From Tunturibacter gelidoferens (GTDB taxonomy: Bacteria; Acidobacteriota; Terriglobia; Terriglobales; Acidobacteriaceae), in NCBI RefSeq assembly GCF_040358255.1, contig NZ_CP132937.1, forward strand, positions 62,001 through 126,000: a stretch of DNA of 64,000 bases, read 5' to 3'. Positions 25,873 to 32,994 of this stretch are shown piece by piece. Below the pieces are notes generated by a model that saw only the letters and a program-made list of their open reading frames with translations, ran no database searches and had not been told where the DNA came from. The translations under genes were made by a program, and so were the position numbers. How positions within the stretch are numbered: the stretch's first letter is position 1; every line of letters starts with the position of its first letter.

Positions 25873-26682
25873 ATGAACCTTACGCTCACAAAACGCCGCA
25901 AGTGGATTGTTGCAGGCGTTGTCATACTCGGAACCGCTACCCCCAGCTTTGCCCTTTTCGGGTTTGGGGATATCGTTTTCGACCCGAGCAGCTACGGCCA
26001 ACTTGTGTCGCAGCTCTCAACTTTGGCCAAAATGCTCACCACAGCACAAAGCCAATACAACACGATCAAGAGCAATGTTCAGAACTTTTCTGCCAAGGCC
26101 ATCTGGCAGACGGAACTGAACAAGATCAAATTCGTGTCGGTCCCCAATACCTACGGGGAAACAAACGGTTTTACGAATGCTCTCAACCTCAACAATCAGA
26201 GCGCCGCACTCATGGCCTGGACCAATTCCAAAATTGGTTTGACTCCAGAAACCAGCGGCATTCTTAGCACACAGACGGTAGGGAATAGTTCAAACCTGAC
26301 ACAGCTCGCGATGATCGAGGCATCGGACACCGCTTCACCCGATTGCCTCAATGCCGTGGGTTCCTACCGTCAGGCCCGCAATGACGCCGCCACAGCTCAG
26401 GCAAGCCTTCAGTCTGCCCAGCTCGACGGGTCTTCATCTACCAACAGTGAGGTTGAACAACTCAATCTCCTCAACGCAGCCCAAGCGCAACAGCTCAACG
26501 AACAGCAAGCGCAGGGCGTTCTACACGCTTGTCTCGCGCAGCAAATGACCATTCAGAACATGCAACAGCGAAACGCCGCTGCGCAGGATCTGAATACGTG
26601 GGGTTTCGTCCAAGCCCAGCACACAGCGAACCCAACCCTCAACGTGGCCGATTCCGGCACGTGGACAACCTATCTCCCCTAA
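25873..26682 (+). CDS. virB5: VirB5/TrbJ-like pilus-tip protein
   Basis: The 269-residue protein has a signal peptide (WIVAGVVILGTATPSFA) and then FGFGDIVFDPSSYGQLVSQLSTLAKML, which is the characteristic TrbJ start. The remainder is helical and Gln/Asn-rich (SAQLDGSSSTNSEVEQLNLLNAAQAQQLNEQQ). TrbJ/VirB5 proteins sit at the pilus tip and touch recipient cells. AGGAGG precedes ATG 25873 by about six bases. Position between VirB10 and VirB6 agrees with the Trb order I-J-K-L. Confidence 0.88.
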   Translation: MNLTLTKRRKWIVAGVVILGTATPSFALFGFGDIVFDPSSYGQLVSQLSTLAKMLTTAQSQYNTIKSNVQNFSAKAIWQTELNKIKFVSVPNTYGETNGFTNALNLNNQSAALMAWTNSKIGLTPETSGILSTQTVGNSSNLTQLAMIEASDTASPDCLNAVGSYRQARNDAATAQASLQSAQLDGSSSTNSEVEQLNLLNAAQAQQLNEQQAQGVLHACLAQQMTIQNMQQRNAAAQDLNTWGFVQAQHTANPTLNVADSGTWTTYLP

Positions 26683-26695
26683 AGGATTGACCTCG

Positions 26696-26896
26696 ATGAA
26701 ACTGCCGATGTTCAAACGCCTTGCGACCGATGTAGCGCCGCCAATTGCGGCGCTACTCGCCTTCACTGCCTGCGCCCTGGCCCTCGGACTCCTTATGGAG
26801 GTTTGTGGAGCCAATCATTCGCTTCAGCATTGGGGCCAATCCATCCACATGAAACTTGACCCCTCATTTCCACGAGACGACTTCAGCCAGTTTTAG
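26696..26896 (+). CDS. Small membrane protein in T4SS operon (TrbK position)
   Basis: About 66 residues with one hydrophobic segment (PPIAALLAFTACALALGLLMEVCGA) and a short polar tail. AAAGGA lies nine bases before ATG 26696. It occupies the place of trbK (entry exclusion) between trbJ and trbL of IncP plasmids, but I see no sequence match to TrbK. The function could be exclusion, or assembly of VirB6. A TTG at 26687 would add three residues. Confidence 0.6.
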   Translation: MKLPMFKRLATDVAPPIAALLAFTACALALGLLMEVCGANHSLQHWGQSIHMKLDPSFPRDDFSQF

Positions 26897-26919
26897 CGCA
26901 GTACAGCTCAAACCACGGA

Positions 26920-27846
26920 ATGGACGCCATGATGATGCACCTAACAACCTTTTCGGCATTGGCGCTGGCTCTGCCGGGCACCGATTGGCTTTATCAGTTC
27001 ACGAACAACCTTACCGCCCTAACAACGGCCAATGGCGGAGCGCTCACGAATCTAGGGATCACGTTGCTGAGCACCATAGCGTTCTTTCAGCTAGTGAATA
27101 TGGTTGTCAGCTTTAGTACGTCCAATATGACGTTCAGCCTCAATCCAACTCCGTTGGAGGCAGGAGAAATCGTCCGATTCCTTCTCCGGCTCACCGTCTG
27201 CTGTCTGCTAGAGACCTACTGGGTCAACCCACTACCCGGCGCAGGTTTCGGCCTCAACCACCTGTTCTCCGCACTCGCACAATCAATCGTGAGCGTGCTC
27301 GATCAGAACTCGCTCTCAAACTTCACTCAGCTCCTCAGCGACGCCGCCTCGAAGACAGGTTCGCCTTCGCTGCTGTCTGTCAGCGAACAGGTTTGCTACT
27401 ACCTTGTGCAGATCATTCTCGGCCTCGCTGCTGGCATCCTGTTCGTGATCAACGTCAGCTCATTCATCTTCTACTCAGTGACAGCACTGTTTGGCCCTCT
27501 CTTTATCCCGCTGTACATGACTGACAGTTTGCGAGGCAAGTTCTACTCATTCGTTGAAGTGCTACTCAGCTTTGCGATGATCCGCGCCGTTGCTTCGGCG
27601 TTCATTTTCGTCTGGGAAGGGTTTATGAATACCTTCCTACAAAAGACCTTCAACGGGGACTATTCCATCGGCATGTGGTTGGCGAACCTCATCCCCGTCA
27701 TTATGGTTTTCGCCGCGTTCATCATCAACATGCTCTTTATCCCGACGATGACCCAAGCTATCTTCGGCGGCGGCGCCGGAGCAACCGGCTCCGCTCAAAA
27801 TCTTGTAACGCGAGTCGCCCTGGCTAAATTCCGGGGCGGTAAGTGA
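26920..27846 (+). CDS. virB6: VirB6/TrbL-like polytopic membrane protein
   Basis: The 308-residue protein has five to six membrane spans (about 40-60, 85-105, 165-195, 200-225, 265-285) with the TrbL-type features TDWLYQFTNNLTAL near the start and SSFIFYSVTALFGPLFIPLYM centrally. VirB6 forms the inner membrane part of the T4SS channel. The C-terminus (AIFGGGAGATGSAQNLVTRVALAKFRGGK) is short compared with plasmid TrbL proteins. The next small gene starts within its last codons. Confidence 0.88.
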   Translation: MDAMMMHLTTFSALALALPGTDWLYQFTNNLTALTTANGGALTNLGITLLSTIAFFQLVNMVVSFSTSNMTFSLNPTPLEAGEIVRFLLRLTVCCLLETYWVNPLPGAGFGLNHLFSALAQSIVSVLDQNSLSNFTQLLSDAASKTGSPSLLSVSEQVCYYLVQIILGLAAGILFVINVSSFIFYSVTALFGPLFIPLYMTDSLRGKFYSFVEVLLSFAMIRAVASAFIFVWEGFMNTFLQKTFNGDYSIGMWLANLIPVIMVFAAFIINMLFIPTMTQAIFGGGAGATGSAQNLVTRVALAKFRGGK

Positions 27847-27854
27847 GGTTCACC

Positions 27855-28037
27855 ATGAATGTTGTTTTTACAATCCCGTTTACTCCTCCGCGCTTTCTGG
27901 TCTACATCTTCCGAACCTGTCTGATCCTCATTCTCATTGGCTCAGTCATATTCACCACACTCGGCTTTATCAAGGCAGAACACCAAATCGAAAGGACACC
28001 CGCTCATGGCCGCCACACAAGCAACCCCAATCACTGA
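27855..28037 (+). CDS. Small hydrophobic protein between VirB6 and VirB8
   Basis: About 60 residues with one membrane span (YIFRTCLILILIGSVIFTTLGF). GAGG lies a few bases upstream of ATG 27855, close to the end of virB6, and its 3' end overlaps the start of virB8 in another frame. The tight packing supports a real gene, but the overlap with virB8 and lack of recognised family make this uncertain. Confidence 0.45.
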   Translation: MNVVFTIPFTPPRFLVYIFRTCLILILIGSVIFTTLGFIKAEHQIERTPAHGRHTSNPNH

Positions 28038-28854
28038 CGCTGCCTGGACTCCCAAGGAAGCGTTACTTACTGACGAGATTGCGAACGAGGTCTACGCCTC
28101 GCACTATGCCGAGCGAAAGATGAGCCGGTTCGTAATCGTCACCATGTCCGTCTTGCTGCTTGGCTCCTTTGGAGCTATGGTCTCGCTCGCTCACAAACCA
28201 ATTCAGAACCGCTACATCCGCATAGATGAGATGGGGAGGGCGCAGGCGATCCAATACACAGATTTGAACTACAGCCCACGCGAGGGTGAGGTTCGCACGT
28301 ACCTCACTGATTGGGCTAACTATCGCTTCACCATCAACAGAGAAACAATCACCAAAAAGTACCCGCTCAACTATTTCTTTTTCTCACAGCAGCTCTCGAC
28401 TCAGTTGATGAGCGATGACAACCGAAACCACTTTGTCTCTCAGGTCATGGCCGGACAGATCGAACAGAGCGATGTGGAAGTGCGAAATGTCACGATCACC
28501 AGCATGTCAGAGGAACAGATTCAGGGCGTTCGCATGTCCAAGGGAACGGCCTTGGTCAACATCGACAAACTCTATTCCGTCCGAAACTCGCACGAACCAC
28601 GTACAGAGCATTGGATGCTTTCGGTCACCTACTACCTCAATCCCAAGCAGGTAAGTGACCAGTCCCGTGTCTTTCCTCAATTCGAGACGATCAACCCTCT
28701 CGGCATGACCATCACCGAATTTCACGAGAACCGAATCGGTGTAGAGCCGATTACAGATTCGACCGCAACCCCGCGGCCAGTAGCCCAGACCCTTGTGCCT
28801 GGCGCGATAACAGCGCCCACCATTCCTGGGGCAGGATCAGGAGCAATTCGGTGA
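28006..28854 (+). CDS. virB8: VirB8/TrbF-like protein
   Basis: About 282 residues: cytoplasmic N-terminus, one span at about 40-60 (FVIVTMSVLLLGSFGAMVSLA), then a periplasmic domain of the VirB8 fold, with YIRIDEMGRAQAI, VRTYLTDWANYRFTI and HWMLSVTYYLNPKQ. VirB8 is an inner membrane nucleation factor for the channel. ATG 28006 is chosen, with AAAGGA 11 bases upstream. The stop overlaps the GTG start of virB11 (GTGA). Confidence 0.9.
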   Translation: MAATQATPITDAAWTPKEALLTDEIANEVYASHYAERKMSRFVIVTMSVLLLGSFGAMVSLAHKPIQNRYIRIDEMGRAQAIQYTDLNYSPREGEVRTYLTDWANYRFTINRETITKKYPLNYFFFSQQLSTQLMSDDNRNHFVSQVMAGQIEQSDVEVRNVTITSMSEEQIQGVRMSKGTALVNIDKLYSVRNSHEPRTEHWMLSVTYYLNPKQVSDQSRVFPQFETINPLGMTITEFHENRIGVEPITDSTATPRPVAQTLVPGAITAPTIPGAGSGAIR

Positions 28855-29828
28855 GCTACGACCTCATTCTCCCGTTCTTTCCAGAAGAGATTCGTGTGCT
28901 TCTCCTAGATCCAACAATCTCTGACTTGATGATCAACGGAACGACCGGGGTGTATGCGGATAAAGGCGGTGTTGTCGAACAGATCACACTCTCAACTCCA
29001 TACACCAACGAGAGACTAACTGCAGCGATTGAGCGTGTGGCTCGAATCTTGGGTCAAGACCTCACAACGCAGAACCCCATTCTCAATACAAGGCTCCCCG
29101 ATGGTTCCCGCGTCGCTGTCGTAGGCCCGCCATCTTCGATCAATGGTCCTACCCTCACCATCCGAAAGTTCAACAAGTGGTTCACGTCGGACGAGCTTAT
29201 TGCCTCAGGGAGTATGCCCGTAGAGGTGAGGGATACAGTCGTCGGTCTTATGATGCAGCGCAAGAACGGCATCATTGCTGGCGGCACAGGCAGCGGTAAA
29301 ACAACCCTCATGAAAGCGCTACTCGATCATATTCCCCCAAGTGAGAGGTTGTGCATCATCGAGCAGCCTGCAGAGTTGAAAGTTCTACAGCCAAACGCAA
29401 TTCGGTGGGAGGCAGTTGAAGCAATTCCCGGTCAGGTGGCCGTCACACCTAGCGAGCTGCTGGCGGCAGCTCTGCGTCACCGGCCCGACCGAATCATCAT
29501 TGGTGAGATTCGCAACGAGTGCGGCTATGACCTCCTCCAAGCGATGAACACAGGGCACGGCGGAACATTGTCAACGATCCATGCGAAGTCAGCATGGGAT
29601 GCTTTGAACCGTCTCGCCAACCTAGCTCTCAGTGCGAGACCTAATCTCAATCACGCTTTCATGCGTAGCGAGACGGCTGAGGCAATCGATTTCACTCTTT
29701 ACTGCGAACGGGCTGCCAACGGTCGCCGTCAGGTTCGAGAGCTTATCACTGTCAACGGCTACGACTACAACGAACAGCGCTTCGAGACGGAAGTCATCTA
29801 CAGCGCTTCAACTCCAAACGCTGCATAA
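28851..29828 (+). CDS. virB11: VirB11/TrbB T4SS ATPase
   Basis: The 325-residue protein has the VirB11 layout: N-terminal domain with LLLDPTISDLMINGTTGVYADKGG, then the RecA-like domain with Walker A at 144-152 (GGTGSGKTT, K150), the Asp box LCIIEQPAEL, Walker B IIIGEIRNECGYDLLQAMNTGH and GGTLSTIHAKSA. It is a hexameric ATPase acting with VirB4. It starts with GTG overlapping the virB8 stop by 4 bp. In the Trb systems trbB comes first; here it is last. Confidence 0.95.
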   Translation: MSYDLILPFFPEEIRVLLLDPTISDLMINGTTGVYADKGGVVEQITLSTPYTNERLTAAIERVARILGQDLTTQNPILNTRLPDGSRVAVVGPPSSINGPTLTIRKFNKWFTSDELIASGSMPVEVRDTVVGLMMQRKNGIIAGGTGSGKTTLMKALLDHIPPSERLCIIEQPAELKVLQPNAIRWEAVEAIPGQVAVTPSELLAAALRHRPDRIIIGEIRNECGYDLLQAMNTGHGGTLSTIHAKSAWDALNRLANLALSARPNLNHAFMRSETAEAIDFTLYCERAANGRRQVRELITVNGYDYNEQRFETEVIYSASTPNAA

Positions 29829-29846
29829 ACCCAAGGAGACAAACGC

Positions 29847-30146
29847 ATGGCATTGCTCACTGTGAAAGCTTCAAAGAAGATCGACGCCACCCTAAAACTT
29901 GAAGAGTCAACCGCAAAAATGATTGACCGCTATGCGGCTTTCCTCAATGTTTCTGCTGATGAAGTGGTGGACAAGGGAATGGAATACATATTTACCAAAG
30001 ACAAAGACTTTCAGCAACACCTTGATAAGCAGCCTGATGTTCATGTGCCAGCATCGTTGCGAATCAAGAAGGCTCCGAGCACTCCTACCGCGATGAAAAA
30101 CGGCAATCGAAACGGCGCTAAGAGCGTCGCTTCCGACGCAAAGTAG
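29847..30146 (+). CDS. Small accessory protein, possible RHH-like
   Basis: The 99-residue protein begins MALLTVKASKKIDATLKLEESTAKMIDRYAAFLNVSADEVVDKGMEYIF, a pattern of beta strand then two helices that fits a ribbon-helix-helix DNA-binding fold; the tail is Lys/Asn-rich. AAGGAG lies ten bases before the ATG. It closes the T4SS operon and precedes the candidate oriT, so it may be a relaxosome or regulatory factor. No named family recognised. Confidence 0.65.
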   Translation: MALLTVKASKKIDATLKLEESTAKMIDRYAAFLNVSADEVVDKGMEYIFTKDKDFQQHLDKQPDVHVPASLRIKKAPSTPTAMKNGNRNGAKSVASDAK

Positions 30147-30148
30147 CA

Positions 30149-30163
30149 GCACCCGCAGGGTGC
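30149..30163 (+). terminator. Short hairpin after the T4SS operon
   Basis: GCACCC and GGGTGC form a 6-bp stem with a 3-base loop just after the stop of the 99-aa gene. There is no T-run, so it is a weak terminator candidate at best. Confidence 0.3.
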
Positions 30164-30322
30164 GTCTCCTTCACGTCTCCAGTTCTGCATCACTTCGTTG
30201 CACTTCGTAGAGACAACAAACAACAGCAACAACAAATGCAACAACAACAGCAACGACGAGGGCGGATGTGCTCCGCACATGAGGAATGATGACACTCCAT
30301 CCCTTGGAGGGTGGTGTGGAGA

Positions 30323-30415
30323 GCGACAGATGTTTCCCGCCGGAAACGTCTGTCGCAGCAACCACTTACAGAGACGACGTTTCCGGGCGGAATCATTGTG
30401 TTTCCGGGCGGAAAC
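30323..30415. other. Candidate oriT: three GTTTCC-N4-GGAAAC palindromes
   Basis: Palindromes occur at 30332-30347 (spacer CGCC), 30379-30394 (spacer GGGC, one mismatch) and 30400-30415 (spacer GGGC). The first lies inside a longer inverted repeat, 30323-30356, with 15-bp arms and one mismatch. The block lies just before the RHH-like gene, coupling protein and relaxase. A CAA-rich stretch (about 30218-30258) precedes it. Location and hairpins fit an origin of transfer or operators for the RHH-like protein; the nick site is not identified. Confidence 0.55.
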
Positions 30416-30434
30416 ATTCACATAGGAGGTTCCA

Positions 30435-30818
30435 GTGGCCGAAGCAATTCTCGATATGCAGGAGCGCCTTAGACAGAGAATCGGGCGACCGTCGCGTGTC
30501 CGCAGCATCGCCATACGCTTCACAGAGGATGAAGCACGAGAGCTTGAAGATGTGGCATCGGCCCAGGGCACGACGGTGCGCGAGTGGGCGCGTGAATTTC
30601 TTCTACGCGAGGCGCGACGAGATGATGCTGACGCCCTTTTTACGGAGTTGGTAGCCACACGAATGCTAATGGTGAACCTCTTCAAGCCGCTCATCACAGG
30701 CAAGCCAGTATCGCCGGAATGGGTCACTGAAGTTATGGCGGCTGTACGCAAAGAGAAACGGAAAGCCGCGCAGGAAGTGCGCCGGCAATACAGCGAAGAG
30801 AACGCAGGAGGACGATAA
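30435..30818 (+). CDS. RHH-like mobilisation accessory protein
   Basis: The 127-residue protein starts at GTG with AGGAGG five bases upstream. Residues about 20-60 (SRVRSIAIRFTEDEARELEDVASAQGTTVREWAREFLLREAR) fit a ribbon-helix-helix domain like MobC/TraJ-type relaxosome proteins. The C-terminal half is helical and basic. It would bind the palindromes immediately upstream, helping the relaxase melt oriT and controlling its own operon. It ends 2 bp before the coupling protein gene. Confidence 0.75.
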   Translation: MAEAILDMQERLRQRIGRPSRVRSIAIRFTEDEARELEDVASAQGTTVREWAREFLLREARRDDADALFTELVATRMLMVNLFKPLITGKPVSPEWVTEVMAAVRKEKRKAAQEVRRQYSEENAGGR

Positions 30819-30820
30819 AC

Positions 30821-32989
30821 ATGGCATCGCAATGGGGACGTAAAGAAACGATCATCTGGCCACCGCACGCGCCCATTATGAGCTATTCCGCGCTCGCAAT
30901 GGCGTTGCTCTGCACGCTGTTTTTCATGTGGGAGCACCTGAATTTCTCCATGTCGCCGCTTCAGCAGAGCTACATCATGGAGTATGTATCGTCGCAGGCT
31001 GGGTCAGCTTTCAACTCTCACGGGAACTATCGACTTGTATACCTGGCTGGCGCAAAAGTGAAGCCACGACTCGCCCTTCCCGTTGACCTCACTGATGGTA
31101 AAACAGCCCTTCCAAGCGGTGAGAGTGTCCCGATCGGACTTTCCGAGCTGGCCCAGGCACAAGGCTATAGCTGGTTCTATCGTGGCCCATCTCAGAAGCT
31201 CACAGACGGCGCGATGCACCGCTGGCTAAGGGGCGCAGTCTACAACGACAAAGGTTTCTTTGAACTGTTTCGGGTGAGCATGATCGAGAGCGGCGTGTGC
31301 CTAGTCGCTATGCTAACCTTTGCGATTCCCAAAGACCTGAAACGCTTCCGGCAGATGAAATACGGTCGCGTTCTGCGCGGCCCTGTCATGCTAACGCCCG
31401 CCGACTTCAATAGAGCGGCAAAGGGAGATGGCATCGGTTTCAAAACGACAGAGTTGGGAAAGATGATGCGTATTCCAGAACGAAAGGAGGCACAGCACTT
31501 TCAGATTATGGGCGACACCGGTGTTGGAAAAACCCAGCTCATCATGCAAATTCTTCGACAGATCAGAGGCCGTGGTGACTCGGCCATCGTCTATGATCCG
31601 GCTTGCGAGTACATCCAGCGGTTCTACGATGAGGCGCGCGGCGACATCATTCTGAACCCGTTGGACGAGCGCTGCCCATATTGGGGTCCAGCGCAAGAGA
31701 TGGCCACAAATGCTGAAGCCGATGCAATCGCGGCATCACTTTATCAGCCCACTACGGACAGCAAGGACGAGTTCTTTCATCAGACTCCGGCGCAGATTTT
31801 CGCTCACCTCCTAAAGAAAGGTCCGTCTCCGCATCAGCTTGCCGAATGGCTGGCAGATGGCACGACGCTGGAGAGGCTAGTAGCGGGTACGGAGATGAGC
31901 TTCTATATTGACCGCAAGGCCGGACCACAGCGAGCAGGCGTACTCGCCTCGCTCGGACTGGTAGCAAAATCCTTCCGCTTGTTGCCAGAGCGAGACCAAG
32001 CAAAACGGACGTGGAATGCCCGCACCTGGTCACAGGAGCGCAGAGGCTGGATCTTCATCACTTCGCGCCCGCCCGAGCGTGAAACGCTCCGCCCGCTCCA
32101 CTCGCTTTGGATAGATTTGCTTGTTATGCGCCTGCTGAGCGCCCCACAGCCCGGACAGAAACAGGTCTGGTTTGTGATCGACGAGTTGGCCAGCCTCCAG
32201 AAGCTTCCCCAACTCCACACGGCAATCACCGAGAACCGTAAGAGCAAAAATCCGCTCGTTCTGGGCTTCCAAGGGAAAGCCCAGCTCGAAGTAATCTATG
32301 GCCATCTGGCCGAGGTCATGCTGTCCCAGCCCGCGACCAAAATATTCATGAAGACTGCCGAGCCAAAAGCAGCCGAGTGGATCTCTGAAGCGATAGGCAA
32401 AGTCGAAATCGAACGGCTCAAAGAGACTAAGTACGACGGCACCCGATCAGGACATAATTTCAGTCTTGATCGCCAGATTGAACCGCTTGTCATGGGGTCT
32501 GAGATTAGCGGACTGGACGACCGACATGCGTATTTGAAGCTGGGAAACAACGTCGCCCGCTTTGATTTTGACTACCTAGACCTGCCGACTCCGACGCCGG
32601 GATTCTTGCCACGGAAGTACGCGGACGGAGGGATGGGTTTTGATCCCGACACCTTAGAACCACGCCGCGCTGCATACCTGAACACTGAAGTAGAAGACGA
32701 CGACGAGACGGCCGAAACCGAGCCAGAGAGCACGGCAACTCAGCCAACGGCGGACAGTTCCAGCGGCGCTCCGATCGCTCACGCGCTAAAACAGCGGCCT
32801 ATCCCTTGGCCAAAGGAAAACGAATTTGAACCAGCCCGCGCCGACGAGAAGAACCGGCTCGCGCCTACCTCTACACTCGCGCCAGCAGCAGAAGCCGATA
32901 CAACAAGCCAAGCTGAAACAGCCGAGCAGATCATGGTAGCCAACGGCACCCCTGAGTTGGAAGGCCCCGCCTTCGAGTTGAGGCCATAA
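30821..32989 (+). CDS. virD4: VirD4/TraD/TrwB-type coupling protein
   Basis: The 722-residue protein has two N-terminal membrane spans (about 20-40 and 150-170) and a TrwB/TraD-type ATPase domain with Walker A at about 231-238 (GDTGVGKT), AIVYDPACEYIQRFYD after it and the Walker B region VWFVIDELASLQKLP. LHTAITENRKSKNPLVLGFQG is the typical family segment. It recruits the relaxase-DNA complex to the T4SS channel. The C-terminal 130 residues are acidic and proline/threonine-rich, probably a flexible relaxase-binding tail. It is followed by the relaxase gene after 5 bp. Confidence 0.93.
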   Translation: MASQWGRKETIIWPPHAPIMSYSALAMALLCTLFFMWEHLNFSMSPLQQSYIMEYVSSQAGSAFNSHGNYRLVYLAGAKVKPRLALPVDLTDGKTALPSGESVPIGLSELAQAQGYSWFYRGPSQKLTDGAMHRWLRGAVYNDKGFFELFRVSMIESGVCLVAMLTFAIPKDLKRFRQMKYGRVLRGPVMLTPADFNRAAKGDGIGFKTTELGKMMRIPERKEAQHFQIMGDTGVGKTQLIMQILRQIRGRGDSAIVYDPACEYIQRFYDEARGDIILNPLDERCPYWGPAQEMATNAEADAIAASLYQPTTDSKDEFFHQTPAQIFAHLLKKGPSPHQLAEWLADGTTLERLVAGTEMSFYIDRKAGPQRAGVLASLGLVAKSFRLLPERDQAKRTWNARTWSQERRGWIFITSRPPERETLRPLHSLWIDLLVMRLLSAPQPGQKQVWFVIDELASLQKLPQLHTAITENRKSKNPLVLGFQGKAQLEVIYGHLAEVMLSQPATKIFMKTAEPKAAEWISEAIGKVEIERLKETKYDGTRSGHNFSLDRQIEPLVMGSEISGLDDRHAYLKLGNNVARFDFDYLDLPTPTPGFLPRKYADGGMGFDPDTLEPRRAAYLNTEVEDDDETAETEPESTATQPTADSSSGAPIAHALKQRPIPWPKENEFEPARADEKNRLAPTSTLAPAAEADTTSQAETAEQIMVANGTPELEGPAFELRP

Positions 32990-32994
32990 CGCCC

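Noticed and set aside
30218..30258. CAA-rich tract as a coding repeat
   Set aside because: No supported frame covers it; it is treated as part of the candidate oriT or as a simple repeat.
30041..30937. 298-residue minus-strand frame across the oriT region
   Set aside because: It is Ser/Arg/Cys-rich with no domain and runs antisense to the RHH-like gene and the start of the coupling protein.
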